DNA from: an uncultured Eubacteriaceae bacterium
GTDB lineage: Bacteria > Bacillota > Clostridia > Oscillospirales > Acutalibacteraceae
NCBI GenBank assembly: GCA_937905915.1
Contig: CALCVR010000359.1
Span: 1 to 5,591, forward strand
Reading direction: 5' to 3'
Length of the DNA: 5,591 nt
Below the pieces are notes generated by a model that saw only the letters and a program-made list of their open reading frames with translations, made no database searches and was not told the DNA's origin. The translations under genes and the position numbers were made by a program. Positions 1 to 5,591 of the stretch are shown in pieces (position 1 is the first letter of the stretch; each line of letters starts with the position of its first letter).

Positions 1-3000
1 TGATGGACATTGCCCGACCGGCCGGCATAATCTACCGCCCGGATGGATTCATAAGCATCCAGCGGCTCAAACATGCGGTTTTGCGGAACAAATTGGGGCG
101 TTTGGGAGGTGCTCCACCACATGAACTGCACTAGGCCTCCCTGGTTCGCGTGGGGATTTGTATAGGTCAATTCAATGGGATACAGCTGATCGGCGGACAA
201 ATTGACCTGGTAGACATTTAAGGTGCATCCCTCGGGTACAACGATGGTGCCGTTGTTGGTGGAGTGTTTAAACTCGCTTTCCTCCACCTTTCTGCCGTCA
301 AAGATGAGCTCCATGTCCCCCTTGACCACGAAGCGCAGTTCATAGGTTTGATCGTACTTTGGCAGGATGCTGCCGGAATAGGCGGCGGTGTAGGAGTTTT
401 CCTTGCCGTCCCCGTTGGGATTTTCCCCGGGATCCCACTGGTAATCGATCTCGGCAGTCTTCTCGGTTTTGACCAGCTTGGATGGGTCGGCCGATTGACC
501 ATCATAATACTTGGCCTCCAAGCCGGTTCCATCGGCTGTTTTGGCGTAGTGGACATAGTTGGGGTCGTATTTGGGCACCGGGGACAGGGTCTTTTCCAAT
601 ACGACGTTTTGATTGAGCTGTTCCATAAACCCTGACAGGTCCAATACATTGCCTTCCTCTACCGTAAAATCGATGTCATGGGTAGTGGTACTGCTGGAAG
701 CGTCGGTACCATTGGGGGTAATGTTAAGGGTATCAAAGGTAATGGGGGATTCCCCTTGCTCATAAAAAGTCTTGGTTATGGTATAGGCGGCTTCCCCGGT
801 GGATTTGTCATACACAAGCTCGGCCCAATACTTGGGATAGTAGAGAGGCGTTACCAGCTTATCGGTACCGGGGATGGTAGTGGGACCCAGGGTCAGGGTA
901 TGGTTGTTCACGTCCATGGACGATCCGGCCAGGACATCGTTCAAGAACCACATGACCGGGGCGGTCATGTAGGTGGAATAGGCGGGATTCCACAGGTTTT
1001 GGGTCCAGGTGTAGCCTTGACGGAAATTGACCAGTTGGGTATGTTCCATAATCTCAAAGCTGTCCTCCACTAGGCCTGCCTGGATGGCGGCCATAGCACC
1101 GTAGCTGTCCAGATAAAAGGGCCAGCAGCGGGAACCGGCGTTGTCCATGGACCGGCAGGATTCCATGTCATACACTTTAGGAGCAAAGTAATCGCCGGTG
1201 TTCTGCACCGAGGTGCTGAGGAAGGTCTTCATATGGGCGACAAATTGATTGAAGGGGACGACGTCGCCAAATCCAGAGTAGCGGCTGATAAATTGTCCCG
1301 CCATGGCGCCGGAGAACATGACGTTCTTCATGAGGTTGCCGCTTTGGCCGTCGGAGGCAAGATACTGGGCGTCGCTGCCAAAGGAGTAATAGGAATATCC
1401 ATTCTCTTGGATGTACAGCTTTTGCACATCGGCCTCGGTCAGTTTATAGAGGGTCTCATAATAGGCGGCGTCCTCGGGACGGCCGTTGATAAGGGCAATC
1501 TCCTGGGCCATATCCAGCATATTGAGATAAACCACGCCGGAGTAGATGAGGATAGCCGGATGGCTGTAATCATCGTAGGTGGTGTAGTAATTGGGATAAT
1601 TGGTACCGGGTTCGCATTTGCTCTGGATAAACGCCATGGAGTTTTTCATGACGTCGTAATACTGCTTGAGATCGGTATCGTCGCCGGTCTGACGATAGTA
1701 GTTGAGCAGCTGCAACATCCATGCGCCGGTGTTGTCGATCATACTGCCGTTGGGGGTGGGATTGTATTTGTTATCCGGATCGAAATCGGACATGCCGACG
1801 TAATAGTGGATGTCGTAGTGCTGGATTTCCCCGTTTTCTCCCAGCACGTTGGAAAACTGCCGGTTTTCGTTGACGTTAAGCTGGGGGAACAGCTTCTCAT
1901 AGAATGGATGAGACGACAGCTTTTGATCCATGGTGCCGCCCAGGCCGCCCATCTCCCCTTCCAGGGTGGTAAAATTCATCCGCTTATTGAGCACGCCGTT
2001 GGTAAACAGGGCACAGCTGCTGTTGATCTCCTTGAACTGGAGCCAATCGGGCAGGTTGCTGTCCAAAATGGGCTGCTGCCAATCCAGGATGCCGTCGTAG
2101 ATACGCTGCCCATTCTGGGTGGCATAACCGGCCAATTCATCGATATTGGCAAAATAGTTGTGATAATATTTGTTATAATCGGAATTGGGGGCTTTGCTGG
2201 CGATTTGAGCCATATCCTTTTCGGTGTACTCAGGCATATACCAAGCCACCAGGAAGCGCACTTTTTTGCTCTCCCCCGGGTCTACGGTGGTGCTTACCGC
2301 CACAGCGCTGCCGTTGGTAGGCTGGCCGGCCTGCTGGGTACTGCCGCTCAGGGCCACCTTATCTTCTCTCGACGGCTGGAATTGGCCGTTTTCCACGAAA
2401 TCATTCAGGGCATTCTGGTCGCCCAGCTGATAGCTTTTCAGGGTGGAAACCTCGGTATCCTCAGTATCCTCGACCAGAATGACAAAATCGGTGTTATAGT
2501 TTTGGAAGGTCATCTTATTGGGTATGATCTTATCCTCGGCCGACTGCTTGACGCCCTTCCAGGATCCGATGGCCACATCCTCAGCGGTGGTATCGGGAGA
2601 GGTCATATTGTACCAATCACCTGATTCGCCGTCGGGATTGAAGCCGTCGTTGTTGTAATTTTGGGTATCCTTGATGCCCCGTCCGATGAGATCGGCCCAG
2701 GAAAACAAAGCGCTCATTTCTTGCGGCTCGTCCGAATCATTGGTCAATTCCACCTCATACCAGGCCACCGGCAGGGAGGAATCCTTGACGTTTTGAGCTA
2801 CGACGCCGGAATAAGCGTGAAACGAAGCGTCGCCTATGCCAGAGGCTTTGGCATTTTCAAAGTCCAGTTCCAGGCGGGGGAACAGGCCGGTGTAGTAGGA
2901 ATCAGAATACCCCTGCATGCCGTATTTTGTATCGTTATCCCTTTGAAGGCGTGCGGCCTGCCCGTTTTGCCAGGTGGCTAAAAACATGCCGTCCGGCGAA

Positions 3001-3254
3001 TCCACAAAGGATTTATGGATGTTGTTGATGCAGTTCCGCGTGAATCTGCCTTCGGGAGAGATTTCATAATACCCAACGCCGGCGCCGCCCAACGGGACGC
3101 CGCTGGGGCCGGTATGGTTTTCAAGGCGCATGTAGGTGATGTTGGCATCCTCCGGGCTGTCGGTGGCCGGCGTGGCAACGGCCGCAAACGGCACCACACT
3201 CAGCGCCATAACAACGGCCAGTATGCTTGCCAGCATCCGTTTGGCTTTTTTCAT
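1..3254 (-). CDS. Secreted GH116/DUF608-type glycoside hydrolase with PA14 domain, 3' end cut by window edge
   Basis: The frame stays open from an ATG at 3254 to base 1 (1084 complete codons, no stop), so the C-terminus lies outside the window. Residues 1-27 form a signal peptide: KKAKR, a hydrophobic core, and a likely cut after AAVA, so the enzyme should be exported. Residues about 45-840 match the GH116 N-terminal and catalytic (DUF608) regions. The entry motif is GVPLGGAGVG (52-61). The probable nucleophile is E432 in TLEGEMGG, and the probable acid/base is D561 in TYDDYSH, followed by YSGVVYL. A C-terminal (alpha/alpha)6-type end contains YMTAPVMWFL. The 129-residue gap between E432 and D561 suits the archaeal/bacterial GH116 type. 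After a Thr/Ser/Asn-rich linker, residues about 910-1060 look like a PA14 domain: GLEAKYYDG, YSGSILP, YELRF, LIFDGRKV, YPIELTY. Residues from 1064 on resemble the start of a CBM6 module. AAAGGA lies 9 nt before the ATG. GH116 enzymes are retaining beta-glycosidases (beta-glucosidase, beta-xylosidase, glucosylceramidase); the substrate here is unknown. Confidence 0.88.
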   Translation of the reverse strand, partial: MKKAKRMLASILAVVMALSVVPFAAVATPATDSPEDANITYMRLENHTGPSGVPLGGAGVGYYEISPEGRFTRNCINNIHKSFVDSPDGMFLATWQNGQAARLQRDNDTKYGMQGYSDSYYTGLFPRLELDFENAKASGIGDASFHAYSGVVAQNVKDSSLPVAWYEVELTNDSDEPQEMSALFSWADLIGRGIKDTQNYNNDGFNPDGESGDWYNMTSPDTTAEDVAIGSWKGVKQSAEDKIIPNKMTFQNYNTDFVILVEDTEDTEVSTLKSYQLGDQNALNDFVENGQFQPSREDKVALSGSTQQAGQPTNGSAVAVSTTVDPGESKKVRFLVAWYMPEYTEKDMAQIASKAPNSDYNKYYHNYFANIDELAGYATQNGQRIYDGILDWQQPILDSNLPDWLQFKEINSSCALFTNGVLNKRMNFTTLEGEMGGLGGTMDQKLSSHPFYEKLFPQLNVNENRQFSNVLGENGEIQHYDIHYYVGMSDFDPDNKYNPTPNGSMIDNTGAWMLQLLNYYRQTGDDTDLKQYYDVMKNSMAFIQSKCEPGTNYPNYYTTYDDYSHPAILIYSGVVYLNMLDMAQEIALINGRPEDAAYYETLYKLTEADVQKLYIQENGYSYYSFGSDAQYLASDGQSGNLMKNVMFSGAMAGQFISRYSGFGDVVPFNQFVAHMKTFLSTSVQNTGDYFAPKVYDMESCRSMDNAGSRCWPFYLDSYGAMAAIQAGLVEDSFEIMEHTQLVNFRQGYTWTQNLWNPAYSTYMTAPVMWFLNDVLAGSSMDVNNHTLTLGPTTIPGTDKLVTPLYYPKYWAELVYDKSTGEAAYTITKTFYEQGESPITFDTLNITPNGTDASSSTTTHDIDFTVEEGNVLDLSGFMEQLNQNVVLEKTLSPVPKYDPNYVHYAKTADGTGLEAKYYDGQSADPSKLVKTEKTAEIDYQWDPGENPNGDGKENSYTAAYSGSILPKYDQTYELRFVVKGDMELIFDGRKVEESEFKHSTNNGTIVVPEGCTLNVYQVNLSADQLYPIELTYTNPHANQGGLVQFMWWSTSQTPQFVPQNRMFEPLDAYESIRAVDYAGRSGNVH

Positions 3255-3355
3255 GTTTTCAGATCCTTTCTTTTTCTATAATAAAAAAGCACAAAAACAA
3301 GTTAATTTTTCTCCTTTCTTACTTTTATCGTTGCCATCCCTTTTCTTTATTCTAT

Positions 3356-3384
3356 ATTATATCAATATTTTCCATATTATTGAA
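3356..3384 (-). promoter_or_regulatory. Candidate sigma-A promoter for the GH116 gene
   Basis: On the minus strand a perfect -10 box TATAAT (3361-3356) lies 17 nt downstream of a weak -35-like TTCAAT (3384-3379). This would give a leader of roughly 95 nt before the ATG at 3254. A second TATAAT at 3396-3391 also has a poor -35 (TTTCTA at 17 nt). In such AT-rich DNA a TATAAT can occur by chance, so the exact start site is uncertain, although a promoter somewhere here is expected because a strong terminator sits just upstream. Confidence 0.35.
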
Positions 3385-3455
3385 TAATTTATTATATATA
3401 ATATGATATCTTGTAGAAATTTATCCTTTTCTTTTGTATGTTTTCTTAATTTCAT

Positions 3456-3480
3456 TCAAAATATTCGTTTAATATTTTGA
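3456..3480. repeat. Perfect 10-bp inverted repeat with 5-nt spacer, operator-like
   Basis: TCAAAATATT (3456-3465) and AATATTTTGA (3471-3480) are exact reverse complements around the spacer CGTTT. The dyad lies between the terminator of the preceding gene and the candidate promoters of the glycosidase gene, about 60-95 bp upstream of the TATAAT boxes. It could be a binding site for a dimeric regulator. It is not a good terminator, because the stem is AT-only apart from one pair. No regulator gene is in the window, so the function is inferred from symmetry and place alone. Confidence 0.45.
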
Positions 3481-3498
3481 CCAATTTGCTCTTAAATC

Positions 3499-3543
3499 AA
3501 TAAAAGGTACTCCAGTAAAAACTGTACTGGAGTACCTTTTATT
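3499..3543 (-). terminator. Rho-independent terminator of the 289-residue protein gene, possibly bidirectional
   Basis: Bases 3499-3517 and 3525-3543 form a perfect 19-bp stem around a 7-nt loop, with core GGTACTCCAGTA / TACTGGAGTACC. Each arm ends in an A-run or T-run, so both strands give a stem closed by TTTTATT. It starts 30 nt after the stop codon at 3574 on the minus strand, which is where that gene's transcript should end. It also isolates the glycosidase gene from upstream transcription. The flanking T-run would work on the plus strand as well, but no plus-strand gene leads into it. Confidence 0.9.
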
Positions 3544-3573
3544 TCATTCATTAAGGCCAGCTTATCTTTATTT

Positions 3574-4443
3574 TCAAATTGTTTTCTTTTTCACTTGACT
3601 TAGTGCCTGTTTTGCCTCACGGACAAAATGATAAATGGCATCCTGATTGCCAAAACGAATAGGGATCTGGTACGTTTTATCTCCTGCTTTGATTTCCAGC
3701 CCTTTTGGACCAGATTCCAAATCATCGATGCTTTTCCATGGCAAATACACAACGCCTACGCCATAGTCATAAGCGTCTATGAGGGTCATCCCTTTACCCT
3801 GTAGCTGGACGAGATACTCCCGTATCTTCTCTTCCTTCATCCCCTTTTTGGGATAAAGGAAACGTTCTGATTCCCAATAGTAGGTTTCCACGCTCTCATC
3901 CAGCCGCAGGGCCATTTTGCTAAAATTATACATGCGGTAACTTTGATCTAACAGGTCCAGACACACTGGATTTTCTTCTAGAAAAACGTTGATCTTATAG
4001 CCCGGCGTATTTCCCAAGAAGATGTTGAGAAGGGGAATAAAAGCAGGTTCTTTGGTTTTATTAAACTGAAATGTCTCCCGCTTCACTTGGCCATCCTGAC
4101 GATAGATGACAGTGGCGCAGCAATTGAGTAATTTTTGGTAATACTCCACGCCTACGACGTCTTTATAAGAAATCACCGCTTTGGTAGCATGGGTGGAAGA
4201 AACCTCCCGCAGTATCATAACCTGATCCTCAAACCAGGCTACGGCATACTCTCCCTGCCGTTTCCACAAGCGGTGGAGACTGGGAACATAGGTGACATTC
4301 TGCAGCGGCATCCCCTTTTGAAGCCATTTTTCCACTTCTTCCCGATACGCATAGGGCAATTCTTTCATGTTGTCGATGACTTGAGGCCACGAGGCTACAG
4401 TAGGACGGCTATCCACTAAATTCCTTTTTTTTGAGAACCACAT
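3574..4443 (-). CDS. Hypothetical cytoplasmic protein, possibly two PH-like domains
   Basis: I do not recognise this 289-residue protein as a named family. It has no signal peptide and no membrane segment, and it is rich in charged and aromatic residues. The middle (about 47-145) alternates short beta-strand-like stretches such as YAVAWFEDQVMIL and TKAVISYKDVVGVEYY, then RETFQF and a helix-like end. The C-terminal part (about 215-285) shows a similar order: VGVVYLPWKSIDDLE, a KGLEIKAGDKTYQI strand pair, and a closing helix YHFVREAKQAL. This layout recalls bacterial PH-like folds, perhaps in tandem, but that is inference from pattern only. The ATG at 4443 is well supported: AGGGAGG lies 8 nt upstream. 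The two lines of sequence I sampled suggest clearly lower G+C than in the adjacent glucokinase gene. An 8-base A-run falls in codons 4-7. It is flanked by a terminator on each side, so it may be a single-gene unit or fed by read-through from the kinase gene. Confidence 0.85.
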   Translation of the reverse strand: MWFSKKRNLVDSRPTVASWPQVIDNMKELPYAYREEVEKWLQKGMPLQNVTYVPSLHRLWKRQGEYAVAWFEDQVMILREVSSTHATKAVISYKDVVGVEYYQKLLNCCATVIYRQDGQVKRETFQFNKTKEPAFIPLLNIFLGNTPGYKINVFLEENPVCLDLLDQSYRMYNFSKMALRLDESVETYYWESERFLYPKKGMKEEKIREYLVQLQGKGMTLIDAYDYGVGVVYLPWKSIDDLESGPKGLEIKAGDKTYQIPIRFGNQDAIYHFVREAKQALSQVKKKTI

Positions 4444-4479
4444 GGTTCCATCCTCCCTTTCTGCAAAAAGATAACAACA

Positions 4480-4505
4480 AACGCGGGCAGGATTCTGCCC
4501 GCGTT
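4480..4505 (-). terminator. Rho-independent terminator after the glucokinase gene
   Basis: AACGCGGGCAG (4480-4490) and CTGCCCGCGTT (4495-4505) form an 11-bp perfect, GC-rich stem with a 4-nt loop. Read on the minus strand it lies 19 nt after the TAA of the glucokinase gene and runs into a T-rich tail (TTTGTTGTTATC, then TTTTT). The tail is interrupted by G and A, so termination may be partial. Only 36 nt separate it from the next start codon at 4443, so it may also act as an attenuator for that gene. Confidence 0.85.
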
Positions 4506-4524
4506 ATATGCTATAAGAATATAA

Positions 4525-5484
4525 TTACATCTTCTTACTCTGATAATCGCCCAAAAAGGCGGCGCCGATGATGCCGGCATCATTACCCAATTTCGCACGG
4601 ATAATTTGGGGAAGTTCTACATGTTTGCAGAACACATCCCGCTTTGCGTATTTGCGCAGGGGTTCCAGCACGTAATCGCCTTCATTGGCGATAGCGCCGC
4701 CGATTACAACGGCTTCCGGCTGGAAGATGTTGATGACGTTGACAACCCCTTCCGCAATGTAGAAAATAAACTGATCCACCACCTGCTGGGCCACTTCGTC
4801 CCCGGCCTTGGCCACCTCAAAGATGTTGCGGCCGTTGAGTTTGGTACCGGAGGCGCGCAGCTTGGCAAGCTCCGACTCCGGATGGGCGTCGGCCGCGTCA
4901 TTGCCCTGGCGGATAACGCCGGTCATGGAGGCGTAAGATTCCCAGCAGCCGTTACGGCCGCAGGTGCAGGGATAGCCGCCCGTTTGAATCACAGTATGGC
5001 CAATCTCACCGCCGGCATAGTTAAAGCCGCTCCAGATGTGGTCATCCAGGATGATACCGCCGCCGATGCCGGTGCCGAAGGTCAGGATAACAGCACTGTC
5101 CAGCCCCCTTGCCGCGCCGGCCAAAAATTCGCCCAACGCAGCGCTGTTGGCGTCGTTATCCAGATACACAGGCTTGTTGATGTATTTTTGCAGTTCTTCC
5201 CTTACAGGGACATGATCCCAGCCTAAATTGTTGGTGTAAAGCAAAACGCCTGTGTCAACGTCAGGAGTACCCGGACTGCCGACGCCGATCTCCTTGATTT
5301 CGTCTAAGGTAGTGCCGGTTTCTTCCATCAGCTTCTGGGCAAGGGTAGCCATATCCTTGATGATCTCCTGCCACGGACGTTTTGAATTGGTAGGGACAGA
5401 ACCCTTTTTCAGAATAGTATAATCCTCATTTACAATGCCGATGGCGATATTGGTGCCGCCTAAATCAATACCGATGTTTTTCAT
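4525..5484 (-). CDS. glkA: ROK-family glucokinase (EC 2.7.1.2)
   Basis: This 319-residue protein, full length for the family, phosphorylates glucose to glucose 6-phosphate with ATP in the cytoplasm, feeding glycolysis. The visible motifs are complete. The N-terminal phosphate-binding loop is GIDLGGTN (5-12). The catalytic Asp is D111 in LDNDANSAALGE, and a second phosphate loop is FGTGIGGG (136-143). The sugar-binding GGEIGH (158-163) provides E160 and H163. The ROK zinc site is formed by H163, C173, C175 and C180 in CTCGRNGCWE, with the same 10-2-5 spacing known in E. coli Mlc. A late VVIGGAI (259-265) completes the ATP lobe. There is no N-terminal helix-turn-helix, so this is a kinase rather than a ROK repressor. 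GAGGAG lies 9 nt before the ATG. The start is 19 nt after the stop of the upstream isomerase-like gene, implying co-transcription. Closely related ROK kinases can prefer fructose, mannose or N-acetyl sugars; glucose is the best guess from overall resemblance to Firmicute GlkA. Confidence 0.93.
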   Translation of the reverse strand: MKNIGIDLGGTNIAIGIVNEDYTILKKGSVPTNSKRPWQEIIKDMATLAQKLMEETGTTLDEIKEIGVGSPGTPDVDTGVLLYTNNLGWDHVPVREELQKYINKPVYLDNDANSAALGEFLAGAARGLDSAVILTFGTGIGGGIILDDHIWSGFNYAGGEIGHTVIQTGGYPCTCGRNGCWESYASMTGVIRQGNDAADAHPESELAKLRASGTKLNGRNIFEVAKAGDEVAQQVVDQFIFYIAEGVVNVINIFQPEAVVIGGAIANEGDYVLEPLRKYAKRDVFCKHVELPQIIRAKLGNDAGIIGAAFLGDYQSKKM

Positions 5485-5503
5485 CTGTCTTCTCTCCTCT
5501 GTT

Positions 5504-5591
5504 TTAGCAAGTTACAAAACTGCGCAGCAGACTGCAGGTTCCGGTGACGGTGTAACTGCCGATTTTCGCGGGGATCACAAAGCTGTCCCCC
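5504..5591 (-). CDS. manA: C-terminal end of probable class I mannose-6-phosphate isomerase (5' part outside window)
   Basis: Only the last 28 codons and the TAA are visible. They encode GDSFVIPAKIGSYTVTG followed by a short strand (SLLRSFV) and a terminal cysteine. The pattern GDSxxIPAxxGxYTxxG is the closing cupin-strand motif typical of Firmicute class I mannose-6-phosphate isomerases, which interconvert mannose 6-phosphate and fructose 6-phosphate using a metal ion bound earlier in the protein. The metal and substrate residues are outside the window, so the call rests on this tail alone; another cupin-type sugar isomerase is possible. The 19-nt gap to the glucokinase start, filled by that gene's ribosome binding site, supports a shared operon for hexose entry into glycolysis. 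Confidence 0.7.
   Translation of the reverse strand, partial: GDSFVIPAKIGSYTVTGTCSLLRSFVTC

Larger units (their letters stand above)
3255..3498. other. AT-rich intergenic region upstream of the GH116 gene
   Basis: This stretch has no credible long gene. It is strikingly richer in A+T than the coding DNA on either side, with TATA-like runs and a 12-bp AT palindrome at 3391-3402. Read on the minus strand it is the leader of the glycosidase gene and should hold its promoter and control sites. A perfect dyad (3456-3480), two TATAAT boxes (3356-3361 and 3391-3396) and purine-rich tracts are visible. The last purine tract (3264-3270) is the ribosome binding site of the glycosidase gene. A second purine tract (3311-3320) precedes a 13-codon frame with a TTG start. 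Confidence 0.8.

Noticed and set aside
218..649. 143-codon minus-strand frame rich in Pro, Thr, Arg and Ser
   Set aside because: It overlaps the PA14 and linker part of the glycosidase in another frame; the main frame has clear PA14 motifs there, so this is an out-of-frame shadow.
128..1081. Two copies of a short CACTAGGCCT-type string near 130 and 1070
   Set aside because: The match is only about 10 bases, both lie inside coding sequence as the Gly-Leu-Val codons, and coincidence is sufficient.
1233..2624. 463-codon open frame on the plus strand, with further plus-strand frames at 264-635, 678-1073 and 2661-2981
   Set aside because: These lie antisense to the glycosidase gene. Their translations are Gly/Ile/Val/His-rich without domain motifs, as expected from the complement of a frame with strong codon bias, and the minus-strand frame explains the DNA fully.
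3499..3543. Long inverted repeat considered as a mobile-element end or integration site
   Set aside because: The stem-loop with T-run directly after a stop codon is fully explained as a terminator; no transposase, direct repeats or integrase are present.
4416..4598. 60-codon minus-strand frame covering the terminator and the start of the unknown gene
   Set aside because: It runs through the glucokinase end and the terminator hairpin in a different frame, and has no family resemblance.
4606..5226. 206-codon plus-strand frame
   Set aside because: It is antisense to the glucokinase gene, whose motifs are complete; the plus-strand translation is low in recognisable features and has no ribosome binding site of note.

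Overview
The window looks like part of a chromosome from a low-to-mid G+C Firmicute, probably a gut-type Clostridia/Oscillospiraceae relative. This rests on strong AGGAGG-type ribosome binding sites, AT-rich intergenic DNA between more GC-rich genes, a ROK glucokinase of Firmicute type, and a large modular secreted glycosidase. All four genes are on the minus strand, so the biological reading order runs from the right end of the window to the left. No RNA genes, mobile elements or CRISPR arrays were seen.

Reading right to left: (1) 5591-5504 holds the last 28 codons of a gene whose C-terminus resembles class I mannose-6-phosphate isomerase. (2) Nineteen bases later comes a complete ROK-family glucokinase (5484-4525) with all the expected ATP, catalytic and zinc motifs; the two probably form one operon. 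(3) A GC-rich hairpin with a T-rich tail (4480-4505) closes that unit. (4) A 289-residue cytoplasmic protein of unknown function follows (4443-3574), with an excellent ribosome binding site but little room for its own promoter. It ends at a 19-bp perfect-stem terminator (3499-3543). (5) A very AT-rich 245-bp stretch carries a perfect 10-bp dyad and candidate promoters. (6) A long open frame then runs from an ATG at 3254 to the left edge without a stop (1084 complete codons visible). It encodes a signal peptide, a GH116/DUF608-type glycoside hydrolase, a PA14 domain, and what looks like the first residues of a CBM6-like module. Because it has no stop inside the window, a search for closed frames misses it, although it covers 58% of the window.

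Taken together the region suggests carbohydrate use. A secreted, carbohydrate-binding beta-glycosidase would release sugars outside the cell, and glucokinase and mannose-6-phosphate isomerase would feed glucose and mannose into glycolysis. The link is inferred from proximity only: the glycosidase is separated from the kinase operon by two terminators. The most notable item is the glycosidase, whose nucleophile region and sugar-contact region differ from the studied GH116 beta-glucosidases. I saw no clear sign of a wholly new system.
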